Origin: Flavobacterium johnsoniae UW101
Lineage (GTDB): Bacteria > Bacteroidota > Bacteroidia > Flavobacteriales > Flavobacteriaceae
NCBI RefSeq assembly: GCF_000016645.1
Contig: NC_009441.1
Location: 4,960,001 to 5,024,000 of the forward strand
Direction: 5' to 3'
Length of the DNA: 64,000 nt
The translations under genes were made by a program, and so were the position numbers. This document shows, in pieces, positions 51,062-61,206 of this stretch. The notes beneath the pieces were generated by a model. That model searched no databases. It was given only the letters and a program-made list of their open reading frames with translations, and was not told the DNA's origin. Positions within the stretch are counted from its first letter, which is position 1, and the number at the start of each line of letters is the position of its first letter.

Positions 51062-53716
51062 CTATTTTTTGATAAAACGTTTGATCGTCTGTTTGCCGTC
51101 TTTCTCAAAAACAATCAAATAGATTCCTTTTGCTAAATGCGAAACATCGATACTGTTGCCATTGCTTTTTTTCGATAAAACAGTATTTCCTGATTGTGCA
51201 TTAACGATTTTTACATCTCCTCCTGAAAGGTCTGTTGTGGTAAACAATGTGTTTTCAACCGGACTTGGATAAACATTTAAAACGGTTTCTTCCGGCGCTT
51301 CTTCTGTTTGAACCGAAGCCGTTTTAGCAGCCAATCCTGCACCTACTTTTGTAATTTTAATCCAGTTGATGTTCATTCCGGTATTTTGAATATAAATTCC
51401 GAAATTGTACGTTCCTGCATTAACGTTCACGGTTTGTGAAACAGTCTGCCAGTTTTGCCATCCTCCAGTATTAGGGATATCAACATTTCCTAAAACAATT
51501 GTTCCTCCGTTTAAATCAGATGATAATCTGCCGCCTGTAACAGCACTTGCCACTCGGTATTCTATTAAATAGGATCCTGTTGTTGGGAAATTGATGTTGT
51601 TATACGCTAACCAGTCGCCTGTTTCTGTGTAACCTACATTTGATCCTCCGCCAGTATCTGTAGTTGGTTCAACCTGAATACCACTCATCGCTGAATAGTC
51701 TTCTGCCTGAATTAAAACCGATGTCTGTGAACTTGCTGCCGGAACTAATTTCCATTGTCCGCAAGTTTGATTATTGTTATCCCATTGCTGTACAATAGCT
51801 CCAGAAGCTGTGCTTGCTCCTGCTACCTCAACGATTCTGCCGCTATGACGGGCTACAATTTTGTAATACCCATCGCCTGTAGAAACCAAAATAAACTGTT
51901 GGTTTGTTGTCGCATTGTATGGATACTGCTCTACTCTTGCACCATTGGCTTTGTTGAAATTGTTAATATCCATTGACATACCGCTGTGGTTGGCAATGAT
52001 TTTATACATTCCGTCGCCTAAATGCGTGAAAGTAAATTTCTGATTGTTTCCTGAATTCAAAGCGCCCTGGTTGATTCCTGCACCGTTTGACATGCTTGAA
52101 TTCCAAACGTCCATGTATAAACCGCTGTTTCTGTTTTGAAGGAAGAAAGTCTGGTTTCCTAAAGTTGTAGTTCCGTTTGCAATAACTCTTATCGAACTTA
52201 CTTTATCATTCCACGTTGTGTTTAAACAAGAATTATCAGAATTGATTACAGTTGAAGTTCCTGTAAAATTATCATCCATATACAAAATCGCCTGATAACC
52301 CTGAGTGATTTTAAGCGAAGAAATATCATCGTTTAAAACTCCTAAAGAATTTAAACGAGCCAGATTGTAATCTCCTATTGTTAATCCGCCTGAGAATCCA
52401 GTGTAGTTACAGTCTTTATAAACCGTAATAACGTCTGTAGAAGCCGGAACTGAAGGTGTTAATCCTGCATAACCTCCAAAAGTAGCAATAACCTTTGTTG
52501 GCTGTGGCGAATGAAGCGATGGTGACTGATCTGCAACATCATCATAAGCAAATCCATAAGCAAGATTGTCAATATTGATTCCCGGTAAATGCCAGAATTT
52601 AGAATAATGGTTTGTTGGGTTTACCTGATAATATTTCGATGCATCGTACCAGTTTTGCTGTCCCGGATTTGCTGTTGTAGTGTTTACAACGTGACGGTTA
52701 ATTGCAGCTGTTAACTGTGATTGAATTACAAGATCTAAATCTCCGTCAACCAGTCTTCTGTCCAGAACACCTTTTCCTTCAAGAGCTTCCTGAGTAGTCG
52801 GCCTGTTTTGCACACGTCCGGTTCTTCCAACAAAAGCACCTGACTGCCCAACCATTTCCAGCTGTTCGCCAATAACTCTTCCTTTAAAAACTCCGGCATC
52901 TCCGGCATAAAAAATTAAATCTTCATTTTTGTATTTATTCCAGATTGCGTCGATATACGATTTTAAATAATTTGCATATTGTCCTGATCCTTCAGCATAA
53001 GCAGGAGTTTTAGACGGTGCTGTAATTTCTCCTGTTGCATCGTTAACGCAGCCTTGAAATTCTGCAGAAACATTAGCTTTAAAAGCCGCAACAATTTCAG
53101 CATGCTTTTTTAAATCTCCCACTTTCTTTTGGTAACCATTTGCTCCAAATAATTCCAATCCCATTGGATATTTATACGAATCAACTCGTGTTGGGTTTCC
53201 GAAGAATCCATGCTGATTGTTTGTTAATTCAATCATTTCATATAAAATTCCCTGATTTGGATCTGTAGCATTCTGTGGATTTGGCGATGCATAGCCGGAA
53301 GGTGCTCCGCTTGCGCCAAAAAAGTAGAAATACAATTGTGAACCTTTAGAAATAAAAACACGGCATCCTGCGATTAAAGGTAAAGTGAAGGTTTTATTTG
53401 GAATTTCACTCAACTTGGTAAAACAAGCTGCGTATTTTGAATTTTGTCCCGGTCCTGTATTACCGCCGTAAGTTGGTCCGGTTACCGTATTATAAGAAGC
53501 ATTCATTGGCAAAACCTGACTTGTTTTGGCATTTACCCAAACATGATTTCCGGTTGTATAATCGATCCCGACAATGGCTACATATAAATCGCTGTCGGCA
53601 AAAGTTGAATTATTGGCAATAGTAAAGGGAACTGGTCCCTGACCATACATTAAACTTGAAAACACCAGAAACAGTGCTGTCAAAATGGATAATCCTTGAA
53701 GTTTATTTTTCTTCAT
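51062..53716 (-). CDS. T9SS-secreted GH64 beta-1,3-glucanase with crystallin, ricin and CBM6 modules
   Basis: An 884-residue secreted enzyme. Signal peptide 1-25 (LSILTALFLVFSSLMYGQ). The catalytic part (about 28-430) has the GH64 start VPFTIANNSTFADSDLYVAIVG, then FISKGSQLYFYFFGASGAP, GILYEMIE, and LGLE-like segments, matching the GH64 laminaripentaose-producing type. After it come the crystallin-type, ricin-type, CBM6 and T9SS modules, almost identical to those of the metalloprotease-like protein at 46226. It attacks beta-1,3-glucan outside the cell. Catalytic residues were not located with certainty; the family is clear. Confidence 0.86.
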   Translation of the reverse strand: MKKNKLQGLSILTALFLVFSSLMYGQGPVPFTIANNSTFADSDLYVAIVGIDYTTGNHVWVNAKTSQVLPMNASYNTVTGPTYGGNTGPGQNSKYAACFTKLSEIPNKTFTLPLIAGCRVFISKGSQLYFYFFGASGAPSGYASPNPQNATDPNQGILYEMIELTNNQHGFFGNPTRVDSYKYPMGLELFGANGYQKKVGDLKKHAEIVAAFKANVSAEFQGCVNDATGEITAPSKTPAYAEGSGQYANYLKSYIDAIWNKYKNEDLIFYAGDAGVFKGRVIGEQLEMVGQSGAFVGRTGRVQNRPTTQEALEGKGVLDRRLVDGDLDLVIQSQLTAAINRHVVNTTTANPGQQNWYDASKYYQVNPTNHYSKFWHLPGINIDNLAYGFAYDDVADQSPSLHSPQPTKVIATFGGYAGLTPSVPASTDVITVYKDCNYTGFSGGLTIGDYNLARLNSLGVLNDDISSLKITQGYQAILYMDDNFTGTSTVINSDNSCLNTTWNDKVSSIRVIANGTTTLGNQTFFLQNRNSGLYMDVWNSSMSNGAGINQGALNSGNNQKFTFTHLGDGMYKIIANHSGMSMDINNFNKANGARVEQYPYNATTNQQFILVSTGDGYYKIVARHSGRIVEVAGASTASGAIVQQWDNNNQTCGQWKLVPAASSQTSVLIQAEDYSAMSGIQVEPTTDTGGGSNVGYTETGDWLAYNNINFPTTGSYLIEYRVASAVTGGRLSSDLNGGTIVLGNVDIPNTGGWQNWQTVSQTVNVNAGTYNFGIYIQNTGMNINWIKITKVGAGLAAKTASVQTEEAPEETVLNVYPSPVENTLFTTTDLSGGDVKIVNAQSGNTVLSKKSNGNSIDVSHLAKGIYLIVFEKDGKQTIKRFIKK

Positions 53717-53888
53717 ATCTAAATAATTTTGGGGTTACATAAATAGATTCTAAACCTAAGTCATCTTTTAAAAAATGACTTTAAACAATCCGTCAGGTGC
53801 AATTCGTGGTGCTATCCTTTTAAATTTTATTCCAGCTTTTTGAATTGGGGGTTACTTTAAAATGAATTACACCCAGCGGATTTTTAAA
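53717..53888. other. Intergenic region between GH16 and GH64 genes
   Basis: 172 bp with no gene. On the minus strand it includes the leader of the GH64 gene (GTAACCCCAAAATTATTTAG before ATG); the metalloprotease gene has a comparable leader (GTAACCCTTTTTACCCCAAA), in line with the duplicated 3' modules of the two genes. Confidence 0.4.
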
Positions 53889-56800
53889 TTATTGCTTGAT
53901 CAGTTTTTTGGTCCAGCTTTTTTGATCTGATTTGAAATTCAAAATGTAAATTCCTTTTGTCAGTCTGCTTAAATCAATTACACTTTCACTGGCATTGGCT
54001 TCAGGTTTATTTTGAAGCATCAGCGTTCCTGAATTGTCGTAAATTGTTATAATTTTATTGTTTAAATTTTCAGGAAGTGAAACCTGAATATAATTACCCG
54101 CAGGATTTGGATACACAGCAAAAGCGGTATTTTCTGCCTGAGTTTCTTCGACAATATTTGCTTTTTTAGCCGTTGAAGCCGATCCGTATGCTTCGATTTC
54201 ATATAATGAATAACCGTAAGGAGCCAGAGCTTTTGTTGTACATAAAATACGAAGGTATCTTCCTGTTCCGCTTACTGTTAAATCATCTGTTCCTCCATCG
54301 CTGGCTGTCTGCGTGTTTATAGTTTCATTTTCTGTGAAAACATTATCTGTAGAAAGCTGTACTTTATATTGCGCTGCATAAGCCGCTTCCCATTTTAATA
54401 CTACACGATTAAGGTTGTAATTACTTCCTAAATCTACATAAATCCATTCTGTAGCATTGGCAAATGAGCTTGCCCATCTTGATACTGTTCCGTCACCGTC
54501 TGTAGCTTTACCGGCAGACAATGTTGGATTTTCTTCTGTAGAAGCCGTTGCTGTTTTTCCTAAAGCTAAATTAACATTTGGGTTTGAAGTAATATTTCGA
54601 ACAATTACATCACTGAAAACTCCAGTTGCTAAAGTTCCATTTGCATGAGACGTAACCGCCATTCCTGCATAAATGGTATTTGCCATTGTAATTGTTTTTG
54701 GCGTGCCAACCTGTGTCCAGGTAGTTCCGTTATCAGATGAATAAGATGTAAATGTATTGCCAGATCTTACCAAACGAACCCATTTTGGAGCTGCTCCGGT
54801 TACTACCTCAGCTGTAGTTACTCCCGAAGTTGTGTTACGAGATAAAAACTCAATTCCTGCAGCTGCGCTTGCATCGGTCATTACGTGCTTAGAAGTTGGT
54901 GTAAGTGTTTCACGAAACATTACTCCCGCTTTTGCATACGTATTTGTATTGGTAAGCGAATTTACTTTGGCAATAATTTCAGCATCACCAGTAATTGGCT
55001 GATTTACATATTGAAACTGATCGCTGGTTTCCCAAATATCTGTTCCTGAACCTTTAATTGTAAAAGTTCCATTAGAATGCGTCGCTTCTCCGGCTGGTGT
55101 TACCGCTCCTAAATCTGTACTGATCCAAGGAGAAGGCAATCCTGCCGGAGTTTCTGTAGAAACTAAATTTAAAGCTCTTAAATTATCAAAATAATAAGTG
55201 TTTCCAGAATTGGTTCCCGGCTCAAACAAGAAAACAAAACGGTTTACATCATTATCTGCTGTCGAAGCATCCGGCGTGCTTACATACGTAAACGTAATCG
55301 TGTGCCAAGTATTAGTTTGTTTTACAACTCCCTGATAAATACTATGTCTCCCTACTGGATAATTAGACGGGATTGAAGCACTGCTTTCTGCCTGCCATGA
55401 AATAATTGATCCAACCGGAGCTGATGTATAGACATCCATAGCAAACTTTTTAGTTCCGGCTTTGAAATCACCAATGTTGTTTAAAGTCGTATTGAATGAG
55501 AAATTATCATACAATTCTGTTGACTTACGAACATATCTTCCAACGTTTGATGACGTGTTAATACCGCCTGCACTTGGATTAGCCACATTTGCAGTGTATG
55601 TTCCAATAGCATCTCTAAAAGTAATGTTGTGTGTGTTTTGGTAATCTTCGTAAACAACGCCCGGCGTAAAAGTATCCGGCAGTTTTGTTGATGCAATTCT
55701 GATATTATCAAAATAATATGTATCGTTTGTATAAGAACCTGAATTAAACAATAAAACCATTTGGTTAACTGCTAAATTTGAAGTTCCTGCATCCGGACTA
55801 GAATTGTAATAAAAAGTCAAGGTTTCCCATTGATTCTGTTTCGTTGTAATAGCTACATAATTACTATTTCTTCCTGTTGGATAATTTGCAGGAAGCGAAG
55901 CTGCGCTGTTTTCAAAATTCATGCTTACAACCGTTCCAACCGGAGCTGTTGTATAAACATCAATCAGGATTTTATTGGTTTGGTTTTTGAATAAACCGGC
56001 ATCTTCAATAGAAGTTTGTGTATTAAAGAAAAGTACATCGTACTGCTCTGTTACATTTCGAACGTATTTCGCCACGTTTGCCGACGAGTTAACTGAATTT
56101 GAACCCGGATTTGCTACAACAGAATAAGTTCCCGTTGTAGTTCCTTTTATAATTTTATTGATCCCGTCATAGTTCTGCAAAACATCTGTGGCAACAATTG
56201 GTTTTTCTGGTGCCGCTTTTGTCAATAAATTATCGAAATAATAGGTTGCTCCTGAGTTTGAATTGGATTCAAAAAGCAGTACAACATTATTGATTGTCAA
56301 AGCACTTGTATTTGGATCAATGATTTTTTCGAATTCAAATTCTATGGTTTCCCATTTATTCTGAACCGTTGTTGTCGCTTTAAAACCACTATGTCTACCT
56401 GATGGATAGTTCGTTGCTGTTGTTACATTGCTGTTTTCTAACTGCATCGAAATTTTAGTTCCAACAGGCGCCGAAGTATAGATATCAAAAGAAAGTCTTT
56501 TTCTTCCGTAAACATAATCGTTCGCGTTTGTGATCGTTACGTTTCTAATATTCAAAACATCATACAATTCGCTAGAATTACGAACATATCTTCCTACCAA
56601 AGCCGATGTATTAATTCCTGTTGCAGAAGGATTCGCAACAGCTTCTGTCAAAACTCCGGTTTTTACAGGATACAATACATTTCTATTGCTTTGAAAATCT
56701 TCATGTATTTTTTCTACAGGAATGGCAGGTTCTGTTGTTACAGCCAGTTTATACGTATTAGCTGTACAGCCTGAAGTTGTAGCAGTTACCGAAACATCGC

Positions 56801-57839
56801 CGCCTGCTGTTCCCCAATTTACCGTTATAGAATTAGTTCCCTGTCCAGAAGTTATGGATGCTCCCGCAGGAACTGTCCAATTATATGCCGCTCCTGCAAT
56901 AGCGCTTATTGAATAGGTTTTACTTGTTTCGTTTTGATATACTTTTGCATCTCCGGCAACGCCGTATTTGTAACTTCCGTCATAAACACGAACGTAATCT
57001 ACCTGAAGTTTTGCAGGGAAATCGCCTGGAACTGGAGGAACTCCTGCTCCATTAACGCTTGTGTAAGGCGTACCTGCACTTCCTACAGCCAAATTCAAAA
57101 TAATATAAAACTGACTATCGTTAAAAGGCCATCCGCCATTTACTGTCGTATTTGGAGTAGCGGTATGAAACAAAACATCATCTACAAACCATTTAATAAA
57201 ATTTGGTCCCCATTCTACAGCATAAACATGAAAATCCGTAGATAAATCTGTTGGAGAACTGTAACTTCTGCCAGTAAAATGATAACCATTTCCGTCGTAA
57301 TGAATAGTTCCATCTACAGACTGCGGGTTTCTGTGTTTGGCTTCCATGATATCAATTTCACCCGTATACGGCCAGTTTCCATTAACAGGAAGCATCCAGA
57401 ATGCCGGCCAGGCGCCTTGTCCGTTTGATAATTTCATACGAGCTTCAACCCTTCCGTATTTAAGCGAATATTTTCCTTCTGTAGTTAATTTTGAAGAAGC
57501 ATAAGGCTGATCCGGAAATGATCCGCTGGGCTGGTATTTAGCCTCAATGTTTAGGTAACTGTTCGTTCCTTCTTTTACAATTGTGGCCTGATTTGGATCG
57601 TAACGCTGAGCCTCAGCATTTCCGAATCCGCAGAGCGAAGGACAGCCGTTTCCTGAAATACTCTGCCATTTGGTTAAGTCGACTGTAGTACCGTTAAATT
57701 CATCAGACCAGACTAATGTTTTACATTGTGCCTGAACTTTTAAAAACGGAAGCAATACAAATACTGCCACAGCCAAAAATTTGAAATAAGAGAAATTGTT
57801 TTTCGGTGGTCGGCCGAAAAAAGAGTCATTTTGATTCAT
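53889..57839 (-). CDS. T9SS-secreted GH16 beta-glucanase with tandem jelly-roll repeats
   Basis: A 1316-residue enzyme. The start at 57839 gives a signal peptide (FKFLAVAVFVLLPFLKVQAQ); an ATG 48 bases upstream is less likely. The GH16 domain (about 40-290) has the catalytic motif GEIDIMEAKH with Glu161, Asp163, Glu166, fitting laminarinases. Then come an Ig-like domain, three tandem repeats of about 175 residues, each with ASTVGRYVRNSTELYD-like and YYFDNL blocks, a laminin-G-like region (SDQFQYVNQPITGDAEIIAK), an F5/8C discoidin domain (NLALGKTATASTEENPTL) and a T9SS tail (FAVYPNPAGNYIQ). First enzyme gene of the cluster. Confidence 0.9.
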   Translation of the reverse strand: MNQNDSFFGRPPKNNFSYFKFLAVAVFVLLPFLKVQAQCKTLVWSDEFNGTTVDLTKWQSISGNGCPSLCGFGNAEAQRYDPNQATIVKEGTNSYLNIEAKYQPSGSFPDQPYASSKLTTEGKYSLKYGRVEARMKLSNGQGAWPAFWMLPVNGNWPYTGEIDIMEAKHRNPQSVDGTIHYDGNGYHFTGRSYSSPTDLSTDFHVYAVEWGPNFIKWFVDDVLFHTATPNTTVNGGWPFNDSQFYIILNLAVGSAGTPYTSVNGAGVPPVPGDFPAKLQVDYVRVYDGSYKYGVAGDAKVYQNETSKTYSISAIAGAAYNWTVPAGASITSGQGTNSITVNWGTAGGDVSVTATTSGCTANTYKLAVTTEPAIPVEKIHEDFQSNRNVLYPVKTGVLTEAVANPSATGINTSALVGRYVRNSSELYDVLNIRNVTITNANDYVYGRKRLSFDIYTSAPVGTKISMQLENSNVTTATNYPSGRHSGFKATTTVQNKWETIEFEFEKIIDPNTSALTINNVVLLFESNSNSGATYYFDNLLTKAAPEKPIVATDVLQNYDGINKIIKGTTTGTYSVVANPGSNSVNSSANVAKYVRNVTEQYDVLFFNTQTSIEDAGLFKNQTNKILIDVYTTAPVGTVVSMNFENSAASLPANYPTGRNSNYVAITTKQNQWETLTFYYNSSPDAGTSNLAVNQMVLLFNSGSYTNDTYYFDNIRIASTKLPDTFTPGVVYEDYQNTHNITFRDAIGTYTANVANPSAGGINTSSNVGRYVRKSTELYDNFSFNTTLNNIGDFKAGTKKFAMDVYTSAPVGSIISWQAESSASIPSNYPVGRHSIYQGVVKQTNTWHTITFTYVSTPDASTADNDVNRFVFLFEPGTNSGNTYYFDNLRALNLVSTETPAGLPSPWISTDLGAVTPAGEATHSNGTFTIKGSGTDIWETSDQFQYVNQPITGDAEIIAKVNSLTNTNTYAKAGVMFRETLTPTSKHVMTDASAAAGIEFLSRNTTSGVTTAEVVTGAAPKWVRLVRSGNTFTSYSSDNGTTWTQVGTPKTITMANTIYAGMAVTSHANGTLATGVFSDVIVRNITSNPNVNLALGKTATASTEENPTLSAGKATDGDGTVSRWASSFANATEWIYVDLGSNYNLNRVVLKWEAAYAAQYKVQLSTDNVFTENETINTQTASDGGTDDLTVSGTGRYLRILCTTKALAPYGYSLYEIEAYGSASTAKKANIVEETQAENTAFAVYPNPAGNYIQVSLPENLNNKIITIYDNSGTLMLQNKPEANASESVIDLSRLTKGIYILNFKSDQKSWTKKLIKQ

Positions 57840-57902
57840 TTTTTTTAGTTTTTTGTTAGTAAAGTTTATTACCGTAATAAAACCCATTTTGCAGTAAACA
57901 GG

Positions 57903-57920
57903 TTATTATCTTAATAATAA
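57903..57920. promoter_or_regulatory. Perfect inverted repeat upstream of the GH16 gene
   Basis: TTATTAT-CTTA-ATAATAA, a 7-bp perfect inverted repeat about 65 bases upstream of the chosen GH16 start. A possible operator for the LuxR-type regulator encoded next upstream. AT-only sequence, so chance is not excluded. Confidence 0.35.
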
Positions 57921-58124
57921 TCCGACAATATTAACAAATAAATCAGGCTAGACTTACATTTTTGAGTACGGTTTGACTACGGTGATTTAAAAAAATTGAA
58001 GAAAAAAAGCGTAAAACTACTTAGGATATTACTTACGAGATGTAATCCCGTTTTTTAGAAGTTATTCTTAATTCGTAAAGGCTGCAAAAAAAGATACAGG
58101 AGATTTTAAAGGCCTGAAAAATTC

Positions 58125-58266
58125 TAAACACATAGAAACATAGATTTTCTTCTTGCTTCTTAATTTTAGAGTATAAAAAAGCTCGCTTTCACACATAGCT
58201 ATGTGCATTTTAACTAGTGAAACGCCTTTTCTGTAGACAAAGTAAAACTATGTTTCTATGTTTTTA
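58125..58266. repeat. Second full-length ACATAG terminal-inverted-repeat element
   Basis: TAAACACATAGAAACATAG (58125-58143) and CTATGTTTCTATGTTTTTA (58248-58266) are near-perfect inverted arms. Inner features match the copy at 15993-16174: CACACATAG and AACTAGTGAAACGCCTTTTCTG versus AACAAGTGAAATGCCTTTACTG. The palindrome CACATAGCTATGTG (58192-58205) lies in the middle. It is located just after the regulator stop on the minus strand. Confidence 0.8.
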
Positions 58267-58275
58267 AATAATAAT

Positions 58276-61206
58276 CTAGAAATTTAGAATAAATTCTGTT
58301 ATGTTGGTATCAGACGGGAGCTGTAATTTTTTACGAATACGGTATCTGGTATCTTCAACACCTCGAACAGAAATTCCTAAAAGCGGTGCAATTTCTTTTG
58401 TATTAAAGTTCATTCGAAGATAAGCACACAAACGCATATCACGAGGTGTAAGTTCCGGATAACTTTGTTTCAGCCTCTGCATAAAATTATCGTGAAGCTG
58501 GTTAAAGATTTCTTCAAACTCATTCCACTGCTTATCTCCCTGCAACTCGTGATCGATTAATTTGTTTATTTTGGTTAACAGACTAAAGTTTACATTCGGT
58601 TCATTTTTCTTATCAATCTGGCTGATAAGTTCTTTTATCGAAAGCAGAATTTCATTTAAATGAATAAGGTTTACAGTACTCGAAGCTACTTTGGCGTTTT
58701 TGAGATTAATCGTCGCTTCGAGATTTTCGCGTATAATACTCATATTCTGCTGTTCTAGTGTCAGTTTCTGTTCATTTAGTTCAGCGCGGCTTCTAAGCAG
58801 TTCTTTTTCCTGATCCTGAATTAACTGCTGGCGCTGTCTTCCGGCAAGTGTTTTTTGGTATTTAATAATGAGATAAATTACTACACTGTAAAGCAAAAAA
58901 TACAAAATATAAGCCCAGATCGTTCTGTACCACGGCGGTAAGATTTCAAAACGAAAAACAGCTTCTTCACTTACCACATCATAAATGTTTTTTGACCTTA
59001 CATGAAAAACATATTCATTTTCAGGAAGGTTAGTATATTCCTTTTCTGTCTGAAGACTGCAGTCAGACCATTTTGGTTCAAAACCTTCCAGCCAGTATTC
59101 ATATTTTGTAGCTTCGGCTTCATCATAAAAAAGTGAGGCAAAAGAAAAATGCAGAGCATTATTCTCATAAGATAAAACGGCTGATAATTTGTCATCAATA
59201 GACTTGTTTTTGTTAGGAAGCACATCGTATCGGCTTGAAAACAGCAGACTGTCTTTTGGAATAATACATTTTACTTCAGAAATGACCGCCTTATATTTGG
59301 TTTGATATTTTTTGTTTTTAACTGCATTGTAATGAATTAAGCCATCCTGTGTTCCAAAAAACACGTCTCCGCCGGCAGTAGTCTGAATATTCTCAAAACC
59401 CGGAACATACAAATAACGAAGCTTTCTAAAAGGCAGTTCTTCAACATCAAACGTATTATTCGCTTTTTTGGTCATTTTTCCTGTATTTTCTCCAGAAATG
59501 TACCAGATATTCTTTTGACTGTCTTGTTTCAAAAGGCGGATATGATTCTCAAGTCCAAGATATTTTTTGAAAACCGGATCCGGTAACATTTTCTTTGAAA
59601 CAGGATTTTGTTTGTAAACACCTTTAGTTGTTCCAAAAAGAATTTGATTATCGATTTTAAAAGTATTAAGAAACAAGCTTGAAGGAAAACCATTTTTTTG
59701 ATTATAAAACTGAACATCAGAAACTGCATCAAATGCCTCATTAAGTTTAATTTTAAAAATGCCTTTGTAACCGTGAGCAATCCATATAGCATTATTTGCA
59801 TCGGTTTCTATTACACGGCTGCTTTCTTCAAATCCTTTTAATTTATGCTGATACACCCAGCTGCCGTTTATATTTTTTAAAAGATACAATCCGGTATAAC
59901 CGCCCGCAAGCAGTAAGTCTGGATGATTGGGAACAAGAATTCCCTGCCATACGCCGTCTATTTTTGCCAGGATTCTGGCTGAATTTCCTGAAACTTCAAA
60001 TATTCCGTTTTTTTCAAAAGCCAAAAGCGAATTTCCAAAAACGCCGATATTCCAAACATTTTCAGACATTCCTTGAATATGCTGAAAATGAATATTATCT
60101 CGTTTACCGTTTTTATACGCCTGCCAGTCAAGCCAGAACAAACCATTATCTGTAGCGATATACAATTTATTTTGATAAATCTGGCTGCAGTATATTTTGG
60201 TTTCAGAATTTGAAGAATCTAAAACTCTCGACAACGGCGAAGAAATCTGAATGAGTGAAATTCCTTCTTTGAGCATGACCCATAAGTTTCCTTCTCTATC
60301 AACTTTAAAACTAGTTACATAATCATTTTGAAGTCCAATTTGTTTATTGATATGCTGAATTAAATGTCCTTCACTATCTACAACTATCAAACCGGACTGA
60401 CGTGTACCAATTCCGAAATAACCATCTGAAAATTGAATTCCGGTTGAAATCTGATTCTGCTTCAGCAAATAATCTGCTTCCGTTATAAAAGGTTTTATCT
60501 GTTTATCGGCATATAAAAAAAGTCCTTCTTTTTGGGTAAACAATAAAAGACCTTTTGGAGTTTTAAAAATCTTTCTAATCTTCATTCCGGCAAACTTCTG
60601 TCCGTCTGGAAACGGAACCAAAGCATCGTTTTTTAGCTGCAATAATCCTTTGCCATTATCAGAAACATAGATTTCATTACCTGTTTCAAAAAAATCATCA
60701 AAATTATATTTTGACTTTAAAACCTTGATTTTATTGTTTTTGTAGATAAAAATAGCTTCATGAGAAAAAAAAATGACTTCATTATCTCGTATAACGGTAT
60801 GAACAACATCTCCAAAGTTTCCAGCCGAAGCAGGAAGCAGTTTTACTAAAGATGTATATCTGTACTGACCGTTTGATAATTGAATAACATAACCAAAATC
60901 GCCCTGTGCGCCTGCATACATTTTATCATCTTTATCAATAGCAAGAGAGCGAACCATACTGCGGTTTTCCGGCTGGGTAATAATACTCCATCGAACACCA
61001 TCAAACTGCATAATTCCAAAATGATTGGCAAAAAACATCATGCCTTTTGAATCCTGAATAACATCCCAGTTTTCAGAAGCCGCTTTATACATTTTGGGAC
61101 TATAGCTGGTAATAAACGGAACACCGATTTTTTTAATTTGAGAAATAACAACCGGAGAAATAAGTGATACTAATAAAACTAAAAATCTAATTATAAATTT
61201 CGTCAT
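58276..61206 (-). CDS. Membrane beta-propeller sensor with LuxR-type DNA-binding domain
   Basis: A 976-residue one-component regulator. Signal/anchor at the N-terminus (FIIRFLVLLVSLISPVVIS). Residues 30-680 are propeller repeats (NWDVIQDSKGMMFFANHFGIMQFDG, ENLWVMLKEGISLIQ). A Y_Y_Y domain follows (KYEYWLEGFEPKWSDCS, then ENEYVFHVRSKN), next a membrane helix (TIWAYILYFLLYSVVIYLIIKY), a coiled coil, and a C-terminal LuxR-type HTH (LTPRDMRLCAYLRMNFNTKEIAPLLGIS). No kinase or receiver domain is present. It probably senses glycan fragments in the periplasm and switches on the adjacent secreted glycanase genes; this is inferred from position. Confidence 0.9.
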   Translation of the reverse strand: MTKFIIRFLVLLVSLISPVVISQIKKIGVPFITSYSPKMYKAASENWDVIQDSKGMMFFANHFGIMQFDGVRWSIITQPENRSMVRSLAIDKDDKMYAGAQGDFGYVIQLSNGQYRYTSLVKLLPASAGNFGDVVHTVIRDNEVIFFSHEAIFIYKNNKIKVLKSKYNFDDFFETGNEIYVSDNGKGLLQLKNDALVPFPDGQKFAGMKIRKIFKTPKGLLLFTQKEGLFLYADKQIKPFITEADYLLKQNQISTGIQFSDGYFGIGTRQSGLIVVDSEGHLIQHINKQIGLQNDYVTSFKVDREGNLWVMLKEGISLIQISSPLSRVLDSSNSETKIYCSQIYQNKLYIATDNGLFWLDWQAYKNGKRDNIHFQHIQGMSENVWNIGVFGNSLLAFEKNGIFEVSGNSARILAKIDGVWQGILVPNHPDLLLAGGYTGLYLLKNINGSWVYQHKLKGFEESSRVIETDANNAIWIAHGYKGIFKIKLNEAFDAVSDVQFYNQKNGFPSSLFLNTFKIDNQILFGTTKGVYKQNPVSKKMLPDPVFKKYLGLENHIRLLKQDSQKNIWYISGENTGKMTKKANNTFDVEELPFRKLRYLYVPGFENIQTTAGGDVFFGTQDGLIHYNAVKNKKYQTKYKAVISEVKCIIPKDSLLFSSRYDVLPNKNKSIDDKLSAVLSYENNALHFSFASLFYDEAEATKYEYWLEGFEPKWSDCSLQTEKEYTNLPENEYVFHVRSKNIYDVVSEEAVFRFEILPPWYRTIWAYILYFLLYSVVIYLIIKYQKTLAGRQRQQLIQDQEKELLRSRAELNEQKLTLEQQNMSIIRENLEATINLKNAKVASSTVNLIHLNEILLSIKELISQIDKKNEPNVNFSLLTKINKLIDHELQGDKQWNEFEEIFNQLHDNFMQRLKQSYPELTPRDMRLCAYLRMNFNTKEIAPLLGISVRGVEDTRYRIRKKLQLPSDTNITEFILNF

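Larger units (their letters stand above)
57840..58275. other. Regulatory gap upstream of the GH16 gene
   Basis: About 430 bp without a gene between the GH16 start and the regulator stop. It holds the inverted repeat at 57903-57920 and the repeat element at 58125-58266. Confidence 0.5.
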
